A stretch of 55,645 nucleotides of DNA from Mesorhizobium sp. LNHC252B00 (lineage in GTDB: Bacteria > Pseudomonadota > Alphaproteobacteria > Rhizobiales > Rhizobiaceae), in assembly GCF_000502955.1 (NCBI RefSeq), contig NZ_AYWO01000001.1:437236-492880 (forward strand), in the 5' to 3' direction. This document shows, in pieces, positions 41,972-49,120 of this stretch (the first letter of the stretch is position 1; every line of letters starts with the position of its first letter). A program made the translations under genes and the position numbers. The notes under the pieces are model-generated. The model did not search any database and was not told the origin of the DNA. It saw only the letters and a list, made by a program, of their open reading frames with translations.

Positions 41972-43822
41972 TCAGTCGTTTTGCGGGCGCAGGCCGAAGG
42001 TCGCGGGCTTGAGACCGTAGCGCATGTCGAAATCGTCGTCCGATGGCGCGCGAGTGGCGGGTGGCTTGCGGTAGTCGGGATCGCCCGCCTGGCGGCCTGA
42101 ATCGACGACTTCCGCGAAGGCCATCGCCTGCTGCGTTGGTTTCGGCACGTTGCGCAGTCGTTCGACGATTGCCACCAGATCGACATCGTCGCCTGACTTC
42201 GAAGAGGCGGCCTGTTCGCGCTTGGCCGTGCCCGGGAGCAGCTCGCTCGGCAGTTTTTCGAACTTCAGCCGCATGGTCGTCGCCACGCCTTCGCCGAATG
42301 CGATGGCTTCGCGCTGGCCCATGGAGGACAAGAAGGCAAGCGTCGAGGCAGAGGAGTCGGCAATCGCCGAACGGATGATCGCCTGGTCCTGCTCATTGGC
42401 AAGCCGCATGGCGAAGAAGGTCGAGCATTGCGACAGGATGGTCGGGTCGAGCTCGCCCGGGCGCTGGGTGACGACGCCAAGATAGCAGCCATATTTGCGG
42501 CCTTCCTTGGCGATGCGCGACAGCGCGTGCCTGGTCGGCGCGAAGCCGAGGCGCGGATCGGCCGGCATGTAGCGGTGCGCTTCTTCGCACAAAAACAGAA
42601 GCTGCAGCTTGCCTTCGCTCCACAAAGCGAGATCGAAGGCCAGGCGCGCCAGAACCGAGCAGACGGAATTGACCACTTCGGACGGCATGCCGGCCATCTC
42701 GAAGCAGGTCACCGGGCGGCCATGATGCGGCACGCGGAAGATGTTGCCGATCGTTTCGTGAATGGTGTCCTCGATCAGGCGCGAGTTGAACATGAAGCGG
42801 TAGCGTGGGTCGGCCGCCGCCGATTCGATGCGAGTCTTCAGCGATCTGAGCGTCGGGCGATCGGCCTTGCTTTCGAGCATGCCCATCCGCTCGTCGATCT
42901 GCTTGAGGAGGTCGGCGATCCGGTAAGGCACCGGCGTATCGGCGGTCAGCGCATCGTTGCCGCGCCGCAGATAGGCGCCGGAATTCGGATTGCGGTAAAG
43001 GTTCTTGGCGGCCGGGATGAGGTCGCGCAACGCGTCGATTTCTTCCGGCTCCGTCTCGCGGCCACGGAACAGCACCTCGGCGAATTCCTCCAGCGTGAAC
43101 ATCCAGAACGGAAGATCCAAGGTTTTGGAATCGACCCTGACACAATATTCGGGCAGCGACGCCGCGAACTCATTGTGCGGGTCGAGGATCAGGATGCGCA
43201 GGTCGGGTCGCGCCGCGATCGATTTGCGCAGCAGCAGCGAGACGGCGGTGGACTTGCCGACACCGGTGGTGCCGACAATGGCGAAGTGACGCGCCAGCGT
43301 ATCGTCGATGGCGATGTTGGCGGCAATCGCTTCGTCCTGCGCGAGCGTACCGATGGTGATCGAATGACGCCCGGCGAGGTCATAGACAGCCTGCAGGTCA
43401 CGGGTGCGGATGCGGTGCGCGACGGCGCCGATATGTGGGTAGGTGGTAATGCCACGGTCGAAGACCGGCTTGCCGCCGGGCTCTGCTGCATCACGTACTT
43501 CGCCGATCAGCTCGATGCTGACCTCGATGGCGTTCTGGCCCTCATTGCTCCAGGCGCGATCCGACTTGCCGATCCCGTAGACCAGGCCGACGGTTCGCGT
43601 GGGCCCGAGATTGATGGAAATCATCTTGCCGACCGTCCACAGGCCGGTCACCGCGCCGTCGACATCGTCCGCATAGGCGCTGATGGTGGCGCGTGCGCCG
43701 TCGCACTGCACGACATTGCCCAGGATGCGCCTGTCGTTCTGCTCGGCGTCGCGGCGCTCCTGCGATGTCGGTTCTCCAACAGAAGCTGCGCGTTCGACAT
43801 ACATGGACAGGCCAATCCCCAT
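41972..43822 (-). CDS. HerA-type (DUF87) ATP-binding protein
   Basis: A 616-aa FtsK/HerA-superfamily ATPase. An N-terminal beta-barrel-like HAS region (about 30-150) precedes the P-loop VGTTGVGKST (183-192); LRILILDPHNEFAAS and the Walker B LLFLCEEAHRYMPADPR follow, with an arginine-finger-like region TRHALSRIAKEGRKYG. HerA ATPases pump or unwind DNA as hexamers, usually with a nuclease (NurA) partner. No nuclease or Sir2 gene is adjacent, so the gene stands alone. The start is the ATG preceded by AGGGG. Role in this organism unknown. Confidence 0.9.
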   Translation of the reverse strand: MGIGLSMYVERAASVGEPTSQERRDAEQNDRRILGNVVQCDGARATISAYADDVDGAVTGLWTVGKMISINLGPTRTVGLVYGIGKSDRAWSNEGQNAIEVSIELIGEVRDAAEPGGKPVFDRGITTYPHIGAVAHRIRTRDLQAVYDLAGRHSITIGTLAQDEAIAANIAIDDTLARHFAIVGTTGVGKSTAVSLLLRKSIAARPDLRILILDPHNEFAASLPEYCVRVDSKTLDLPFWMFTLEEFAEVLFRGRETEPEEIDALRDLIPAAKNLYRNPNSGAYLRRGNDALTADTPVPYRIADLLKQIDERMGMLESKADRPTLRSLKTRIESAAADPRYRFMFNSRLIEDTIHETIGNIFRVPHHGRPVTCFEMAGMPSEVVNSVCSVLARLAFDLALWSEGKLQLLFLCEEAHRYMPADPRLGFAPTRHALSRIAKEGRKYGCYLGVVTQRPGELDPTILSQCSTFFAMRLANEQDQAIIRSAIADSSASTLAFLSSMGQREAIAFGEGVATTMRLKFEKLPSELLPGTAKREQAASSKSGDDVDLVAIVERLRNVPKPTQQAMAFAEVVDSGRQAGDPDYRKPPATRAPSDDDFDMRYGLKPATFGLRPQND

Positions 43823-43942
43823 TTCCCCTGGAGCATCGAGCCTACAGGAATGGGGTTAAGGCCCGATGAGGTCGGATGGTGTAGAGAGGCTTAATGGCGG
43901 CATGAAAATTGTCGCGAGGCACCTCTTTTGCGACGCAGATAT

Positions 43943-43976
43943 TTCGCTATAATGGACATATGGATGATATAGCGAA
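43943..43976. promoter_or_regulatory. Inverted-repeat operator and -10 of the XRE-cupin gene
   Basis: TTCGCTATA and TATAGCGAA form a perfect 9-bp inverted repeat with a 16-base spacer. The left arm contains part of a consensus -10 TATAAT (43948-43953), and the repeat straddles the ATG at 43960. A regulator bound there would block its own promoter. The short distance from -10 to ATG suggests a leaderless mRNA. Confidence 0.65.
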
Positions 43977-44523
43977 CGATATTTCCTCGACGATCGGCCG
44001 AAGGATACACGCCGAAAGGGTCATGCGGGACTGGTCCCTGGCCGAGCTTGCGGAGCGTTCCGGCGTCTCGAAAGCGATGCTGAGCACGATCGAGCGCGGC
44101 AAGACCAGTCCGACGGCGGCCCTTCTGGTGCGCATCGCGGCGGCCTTCGGCCTGACTCTGTCGACCTTGATCGCGCGCGCGGAGTTGCAAGGCGGCGGGC
44201 TGCTACGCGAGGCCGATCAACCGGTGTGGCGCGACCCCGACACCGGCTATGTCAGACGGCACCTGTCGCCGGCTGGCGACATGCCGCTCGAACTCATCAG
44301 GGTACAGCTGCCGGCGGGCGCCAAAGTCAGCTTTCCGGCCGCTTCCTACGCATTCATCAAGCAGCAGATATGGCTGATTTCCGGGCGGCTCGAATTCGTC
44401 GAAGGTGAGACGGTGCACCGGCTTGAGCCAGGCGATTGCCTGGCGCTCGGGCCGCCGTCTGACTGCACCTTCCATGCCCTGGAACGCGGTGCCGACTATC
44501 TCGTCGCGTTGGTCAGGGCCTGA
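43960..44523 (+). CDS. XRE-family regulator with C-terminal cupin domain
   Basis: A 187-aa regulator. The N-terminal HTH (GRRIHAERVMRDWSLAELAERSGVSKAMLSTIERGKTSPT, about 10-50) is followed by a cupin sensor domain (KQQIWLISGRLEFVEGETVHRLEPGDCLALGPPSDCTFHAL, about 128-170). The start ATG sits about seven bases after a perfect -10, inside an inverted repeat, and no ribosome site is seen. Genes for a 102-aa unknown protein and an acetyltransferase follow closely, so it probably controls this operon. Ligand unknown. Confidence 0.92.
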   Translation: MDDIANDISSTIGRRIHAERVMRDWSLAELAERSGVSKAMLSTIERGKTSPTAALLVRIAAAFGLTLSTLIARAELQGGGLLREADQPVWRDPDTGYVRRHLSPAGDMPLELIRVQLPAGAKVSFPAASYAFIKQQIWLISGRLEFVEGETVHRLEPGDCLALGPPSDCTFHALERGADYLVALVRA

Positions 44524-44527
44524 CATC

Positions 44528-44836
44528 ATGGCGAGAATACCAAAGCGCTCCCATAATGGGGGGCCGCCTCTTGATGAGTACAAGGGCCCGCCATGGGGCA
44601 AGGGCGACCCCTATATCTTCCTTGCCTGGCAGGCCGCCCATGCCAAGGCATGGAAGGCGCCGAGCCGCGAGGTCCTGCTGCTGCGCATGGACCGGGCCGA
44701 GCGGCTGGGCCTGACCTATGAGGAGTACACGCTCGAGATTCTGGAGCGCGGGCGGCATCTCGGGCACGAAGACGCCGAACGCATCAGCGCCATCAAGGCG
44801 GCGCGAAAGCGACGCCGCGTGCGCCGCCTGGACTGA
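44528..44836 (+). CDS. Hypothetical protein of the XRE-cupin operon
   Basis: A 102-aa basic protein. The N-terminus RSHNGGPPLDEYKGPPWGKGDPYIFLAWQAAH is Gly/Pro-rich and aromatic, and the rest is helical and charged, ending RKRRRVRRLD. There is no signal or membrane segment. I do not recognise a named family, though NGGPPLD-type N-termini recur in rhizobial proteins. It begins four bases after the regulator gene, so it is almost certainly co-transcribed. Confidence 0.75.
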   Translation: MARIPKRSHNGGPPLDEYKGPPWGKGDPYIFLAWQAAHAKAWKAPSREVLLLRMDRAERLGLTYEEYTLEILERGRHLGHEDAERISAIKAARKRRRVRRLD

Positions 44837-44880
44837 CGGCAATGTGCCACGCCTATCGCAAACCACAGGACCTCATAAGC

Positions 44881-45408
44881 ATGAACTCCATCGAGATCGG
44901 AACCCTGACCCCGACTGCCGAGACGCAAGACAAGCTGGCCGAATTGCTGGTCGCGACGGTGGCGGCCGGCGGATCGGTGAGCTTCATGCATCCACTGGCG
45001 CCGCAGGCAGCCAGGGCATTCTGGGAGAAGTCGCTGGCCGCGGCGGAAAGAGGGGAAAGAGCCGTGCTTGGCGCCTGGGACGGCGAGGTCCTGGTCGGCA
45101 CAGTAACCTTGCTGCTCGACTGCCCGCCCAACCAGCCGCACCGGGCCGAGATCGCCAAGCTGATGACACGCGTCGACTACCGGGGCAGGGGTGTGGGAAC
45201 GCGCCTGATGCGGGCGGCCGAGAGCCTTGCCGTCGAGAAGGGGCGGACGCTGCTGGTTCTCGATACGGCCGCTGACGAGGGCGCTTCAGGGCTCTACGAA
45301 AAGCTCGGCTTCACGCTGACCGGCGAGATACCGGACTATGCACTGAAGCCGCATGGCGGGCTGACGGGCACGCTCATCTACTGGAAGCGTATCGGGCCAA
45401 TCTCGTAA
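44881..45408 (+). CDS. GNAT family N-acetyltransferase
   Basis: A 175-aa acetyltransferase. The acetyl-CoA loop is RVDYRGRGVGTRLMRAAESLA (Q/R-x-x-G-x-G/A pattern), followed by LLVLDTAADEGASGLYEKLGFTLTGEIPDYA, the usual C-terminal strand and helix. The ATG at MNSIEIG is chosen; an upstream in-frame ATG adds 13 residues. Third gene of the XRE-cupin operon. Substrate unknown, possibly a small amine or antibiotic. Confidence 0.9.
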   Translation: MNSIEIGTLTPTAETQDKLAELLVATVAAGGSVSFMHPLAPQAARAFWEKSLAAAERGERAVLGAWDGEVLVGTVTLLLDCPPNQPHRAEIAKLMTRVDYRGRGVGTRLMRAAESLAVEKGRTLLVLDTAADEGASGLYEKLGFTLTGEIPDYALKPHGGLTGTLIYWKRIGPIS

Positions 45409-45482
45409 GGTTATCCAATCGAGGAAGGAGGCAGGGTGCAAGCCGTGCCCCCTTCATGATGCTCAACTGGAATGGCGGTCGA

Positions 45483-47285
45483 TTAGCCCTTGTGGTGGAC
45501 CTGCTGCAGGCCGTAGACCGGTGTCGCGATGCCTTCGTGCCGCGCCTTCAACTGCAGCGACAGGAACTGCGAATAGTGGCGTGACTGGTGCAAATTGCCG
45601 CCATGGAACCATAGCGCTTCCTGTTGCGTCGGCTTCCACATGTTACGCAACTCGCCTTCCCACGGGCCGGGATCCTTGGTGGTGTTCGAGCCGAGGCCCC
45701 AGCATTTGCCAACCTTGTCGGCGACGTCCCTGGAGATCAGATCGGCGGCCCAGCCGTTCATCGAGCCGTAGCCGGTGGCGTAGACGATGAGGTCCGCGGG
45801 CAGTTCCGACCCGTCGCTGAGCAGAACAGAATGCTGCTTGATCTCCTCGACGTCTACGCCGCTCATCAGCTTGATCGAACCATCGATGATCAGCTGTGAT
45901 GCGCCGACATCGATGTAGTAGCCAGAGCCGCGCCTCAGATACTTCATGAACAGGCCGGATTCGTCGTCGCCCCAGTCAAGCATGAAACCTGCGTTTTTCA
46001 GTCCCTCGTAGAACGCCGCGTCGCGTTTCTTCATCTCGGCATAGGCCGGGATCTGGAACTCGTGCAGGATCTTGTAGGGCAGCGAAGCAAAGATCAGGTC
46101 GGCCTTGGCCGTGGTGATGCCGTTCTGGACCGCCTGCTCCGAATAGAGCGAACCCAGCCCGATTTCCATCAGCGTGTCGGATCTGGAGATGTGGGTGGTC
46201 GAGCGCTGCACCATGGTGACGTCGGCGCCGGCTTCCCAAAGTGCCGCGGCGATGTCATGGGCGGAATTGTTGGATCCGATGACAACCGCCTTTTTGCCGA
46301 CATAGGCGTCGGGCCCGGGATGCTTCGAGGAGTGATGCTGATCCCCCTTGAAGGTCTCCATGCCCTTGAATTTCGGCAGATTGGCCTTGCCGGACTGTCC
46401 GGTCGCCAGCACCAGTTGCTTCGGCCTCAGCGTGATGTCCTTGCCGTCGCGGTGGACGACGACGGTCCATTCCTTCTTCTTGTCGTCATAGGAAGCGCTT
46501 TTGGCCTCGGTCGAGGACCAGTAATTCAGCTCCATCACCTTGGTGTACATTTCCAGCCAGTCGCCGATCTTGTCCTTGGGCGAGAAAACCGGCCAGTTCT
46601 TGGGGAAGTCGATATAGGGCAGATGGTCGTACCAGACCGGGTCATGCAGGCAGAGCGACTTGTAGCGCTTGCGCCAGCTGTCGCCGGCGCGCTCGTTCTT
46701 CTCGATGATGATCGTCGGCACGCCCAGTTGCCGCAGCCGCGCGCCGAGCGCGATGCCGCCCTGGCCGCCGCCGATGATGACCGTATAGGGCTGCGTCTTG
46801 AAGCCGAGTTCGGCGGCCTCCTTTTCGCGCTCTTCCTTCCATGTCGGACGGTTCTTGCCCGAGCCATGTTTGGCGCCCATCGGCCGCGCGAAGCCCGCCG
46901 GCTCCTCGTGGCCCTTCAGCTCGACCATCGTGGTCAGCAGCGTCCAGATCTTGCCGTTCTTCAGCCTGACATGACCGAAACCGCGTGCAACTTCCGTCTC
47001 GAAGCTGATCCAGCCCTCGATCAGCCCTCCGCTCTCGGTCGCATCCTCGCCGTTGGCGATGGCAAAGTGTGACGGCTTGGTTTTCGACAGCTGGCTTTTC
47101 AGCATGTCGCGGACCTGGTCGCGGCCTTCCATGGTCTTGATGTTCCAGGTGAAGGTGACGAGGTCGCGCCAATAGCAATCCTCCTGAAAGCAATCGATCG
47201 CTTTCTCGATGTCATTGGCGGCCAGGGCGGCGCCGAATTGATCGAGCAGGTCGGACAGTTTCTTGTTTGGGGCCTTATCGAGCAT
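45483..47285 (-). CDS. Flavin-containing monooxygenase with N-terminal NTF2/SnoaL-like domain
   Basis: A 600-aa fusion. Residues about 10-125 are an NTF2/SnoaL-like fold (LLDQFGAALAANDIEKAIDCFQEDCYWRDLVTFTW). Residue 168 onward is a class B flavin monooxygenase: FAD motif IGGGQGG (171-177), the monooxygenase fingerprint FKGDQHHSSKHP near residue 335, and a second nucleotide motif VVIGSNNSAHDIAAAL for NADPH. The ATG with GGGAGGA upstream is chosen over an earlier in-frame codon. It should oxygenate an organic N-, S- or keto-substrate; the N-terminal domain may shape substrate choice or dimerisation. Stands alone. Confidence 0.92.
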   Translation of the reverse strand: MLDKAPNKKLSDLLDQFGAALAANDIEKAIDCFQEDCYWRDLVTFTWNIKTMEGRDQVRDMLKSQLSKTKPSHFAIANGEDATESGGLIEGWISFETEVARGFGHVRLKNGKIWTLLTTMVELKGHEEPAGFARPMGAKHGSGKNRPTWKEEREKEAAELGFKTQPYTVIIGGGQGGIALGARLRQLGVPTIIIEKNERAGDSWRKRYKSLCLHDPVWYDHLPYIDFPKNWPVFSPKDKIGDWLEMYTKVMELNYWSSTEAKSASYDDKKKEWTVVVHRDGKDITLRPKQLVLATGQSGKANLPKFKGMETFKGDQHHSSKHPGPDAYVGKKAVVIGSNNSAHDIAAALWEAGADVTMVQRSTTHISRSDTLMEIGLGSLYSEQAVQNGITTAKADLIFASLPYKILHEFQIPAYAEMKKRDAAFYEGLKNAGFMLDWGDDESGLFMKYLRRGSGYYIDVGASQLIIDGSIKLMSGVDVEEIKQHSVLLSDGSELPADLIVYATGYGSMNGWAADLISRDVADKVGKCWGLGSNTTKDPGPWEGELRNMWKPTQQEALWFHGGNLHQSRHYSQFLSLQLKARHEGIATPVYGLQQVHHKG

Positions 47286-47645
47286 CAGGGTTCCTCCCGT
47301 GAAATCCAGATCGTCATGATGGCTCAGCCCGACGTGCCGGCCGAACAATCAAGTATCGGCAAAGATAGTGGCCCTCGTCACGCCCCACCATAGTTTTCAG
47401 CGGTTTCAATGGCTTACCCGGAAATTGAGATCACCAAGCGGTTTTGGAACACCCAGCTGTTGGGAACGGACGCTCCGATTCCGAACGTCGGGACAATGCC
47501 ACGCCCGTCGCGCAAAATTGATGGTCATATGCCGCAATGCGGTCACCGGGGCTGACGACAACCGATCGGTGAGAAGCCGGGAAGCGGTGGCGGGCAACAG
47601 GTCGGTTCCCGCGGATTTTCTGGATGCGGAACTCTGGAGCCCGTT
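47286..47645. other. Divergent intergenic region, no gene recognised
   Basis: 360 bases between the monooxygenase and the DUF6600 gene. Short open frames exist on both strands but have no ribosome sites or recognisable products. Presumably it holds the two divergent promoters; I could not pick convincing hexamers. Confidence 0.5.
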
Positions 47646-48863
47646 ATGCAAGCATTTTCAGTTCATTTTATCGGCCGGCGCGGACGCGTCGCTGCCATGG
47701 CTCTGGTCATGGCCATGAGCGCGACCTTGACCAGCCCGCTGGTACTGCCCGGAACTCAGGCTCACGCGGCGGAAATTTCCGTTACCATCCGCGAAAGGCT
47801 TTCAAACTATGGCGGATGGCGAACCTCCGCGCGCTTCGGCGATGTCTGGGTTCCGACAGTCCGTACCGAATGGCGGCCCTACACCGAAGGTCACTGGGTC
47901 TGGACCGACGACGGCTGGTACTGGCAATCCACCGAGCCGTTTGGCGATGTCGTCTATCACTACGGCCGTTGGGCCTATGATCCAGATTTCGGCTGGGTGT
48001 GGATAGCCGGCGATCAATGGGCACCAGCCTGGGTGGTCTGGCGCCAGGGCGGCAACGATGTCGGCTGGGCGCCGGCGCCGCCCGATGTCGACGTCGCCTT
48101 CGACGATGCCTGGTGGTGTTTCGTGCCGGTGGCGGCGATCGGCGCGGTCGATCTGGTCAGGGTGGTGCGGCCGGTTCAGGAAAACGTCGTCATCGTACGC
48201 AACACGACGATCATCAATCAGACTGTCGTGGTCAACAACGCGCCGCGTGTGCGGCTCGGCAATCAGGTCGTTGCGATCAATGCCGGGCCCAGGCTGCAGC
48301 AATTGCCGAAGCCCGTCATCGAATCGATCAGGGCGGCAAAAGTGGTTCCACCTCCCAAAGGGGTGTTTGCCAGTGGAAGGCTCGATGCTTCCAAGGGCGC
48401 GGAGATCAAGAGGCTGGCCGGCAATGGAACGCCCGTCGCCACGGCACCCAATGGAAACGGGCAAACTGTGGTGGGCCATGGCTCCAAGACGTCGATCGGC
48501 GACAAGGCCCTTTCTCCGGCCGCGGTGGCAGCGGGCAATCAGGGTGACACCGTGCGCAAGCGGATGGCCGCCCGCAACCGTGCGAAGGCCGATGCGCTCA
48601 AGGCCCATGCCGACAAAACCTCCGGCAATGGGCGCATCGTTGTAAAATCGCCGCCCAACCCGGCTTCGTCCAAGTCGGTTTCTAGCCAGCGCCTGACACG
48701 CGGGGCCGGGCCGCAAAGGCCGCACCAGCAGGCACTGGCCATGCGCATGTCCCAGCACCATGGTCCGGCCAAGGCGGCGCCTCACCGTCCACCGGCAAAG
48801 ATGCAGGCCAGGAAGGTGTCCAAATGCGATCCGCGCGTTTCCCGCTGCAAGGCGCCGGGCTGA
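47646..48863 (+). CDS. DUF6600-type secreted Trp-rich protein
   Basis: A 405-aa exported protein. The signal peptide ends near residue 41 (PLVLPGTQAHA). A tryptophan-rich domain (about 60-150; WRPYTEGHWVWTDDGWYWQS, GRWAYDPDFGWVWIAGDQWAPAWV) has the repeated short-strand pattern of DUF6600. The rest is low-complexity, basic and rich in Ala, Lys and Pro, ending KCDPRVSRCKAPG with two cysteines that could pair. GGAG lies six bases before the ATG. Probably a periplasmic or cell-surface protein; function unknown. Confidence 0.85.
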   Translation: MQAFSVHFIGRRGRVAAMALVMAMSATLTSPLVLPGTQAHAAEISVTIRERLSNYGGWRTSARFGDVWVPTVRTEWRPYTEGHWVWTDDGWYWQSTEPFGDVVYHYGRWAYDPDFGWVWIAGDQWAPAWVVWRQGGNDVGWAPAPPDVDVAFDDAWWCFVPVAAIGAVDLVRVVRPVQENVVIVRNTTIINQTVVVNNAPRVRLGNQVVAINAGPRLQQLPKPVIESIRAAKVVPPPKGVFASGRLDASKGAEIKRLAGNGTPVATAPNGNGQTVVGHGSKTSIGDKALSPAAVAAGNQGDTVRKRMAARNRAKADALKAHADKTSGNGRIVVKSPPNPASSKSVSSQRLTRGAGPQRPHQQALAMRMSQHHGPAKAAPHRPPAKMQARKVSKCDPRVSRCKAPG

Positions 48864-48912
48864 TCACCGCAATCGCGCCGGCACACTGCACGTCCCTGCG
48901 CGATTTTTCCCG

Positions 48913-48941
48913 TTGACAGGCTGCCTTTCCCGCCCTTAGTG
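48913..48941 (+). promoter_or_regulatory. Promoter of the ilvB leader
   Basis: A perfect -35 TTGACA (48913-48918), a 17-base spacer and a weak -10 TTAGTG (48936-48941). The expected start is near 48948, only about three bases before the leader-peptide ATG, so the leader would be translated from a nearly leaderless RNA. Confidence 0.6.
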
Positions 48942-48950
48942 TCCGCCACC

Positions 48951-49001
48951 ATGAAGACGGCACTCATTCTCGTAGGAAAGCGCATGGGCAAGGCGGTGTA
49001 A
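48951..49001 (+). CDS. ilv leader peptide (16 residues)
   Basis: Reads MKTALILVGKRMGKAV and stops with TAA. Codons 5-8 are Leu-Ile-Leu-Val, the three branched-chain amino acids whose synthesis the downstream operon serves. It is followed by a nested hairpin and then a short terminator before ilvB, the classical layout of ribosome-mediated attenuation. Too short for gene finders; never-annotated peptides of this kind are common. Stalling at the Leu/Ile/Val codons would be the sensor (inference). Confidence 0.7.
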   Translation: MKTALILVGKRMGKAV

Positions 49002-49027
49002 CCGCCGGGCGAAAACCCCCCATGCGC
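48980..49027 (+). promoter_or_regulatory. ilv leader pause/competing hairpin
   Basis: Outer stem GCGCATGGG (48980-48988) with CCCATGCGC (49019-49027), nine perfect pairs; inner stem GGCGGT / ACCGCC (48992-49006) around the leader-peptide stop codon. Both are placed so that the ribosome position on the leader peptide decides whether they form. Confidence 0.65.
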
Positions 49028-49034
49028 AGACACA

Positions 49035-49056
49035 GGCTCCCTCGGGAGCCTTTTTT
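49035..49056 (+). terminator. Attenuator terminator before ilvB
   Basis: GGCTCC / GGAGCC stem with a CTCG tetraloop followed by six Ts. It lies 65 bases upstream of the ilvB start and inside the transcribed leader, so it must be read through for ilvB expression. Confidence 0.8.
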
Positions 49057-49120
49057 ATTGCCTGAAACACGACTAAACGACCAGCAATCGCCTGACGGCG
49101 GACAGTACGGGACAAGACCG

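Noticed and set aside
41972..43822. HerA gene as part of a phage-defence island
   Set aside because: Neighbours are a diguanylate cyclase and a regulator operon with native base composition; no nuclease or defence partner is adjacent.
47406..47651. 81-codon minus-strand frame between the monooxygenase and DUF6600 genes
   Set aside because: It overlaps the DUF6600 start, has no ribosome site and no recognisable product.
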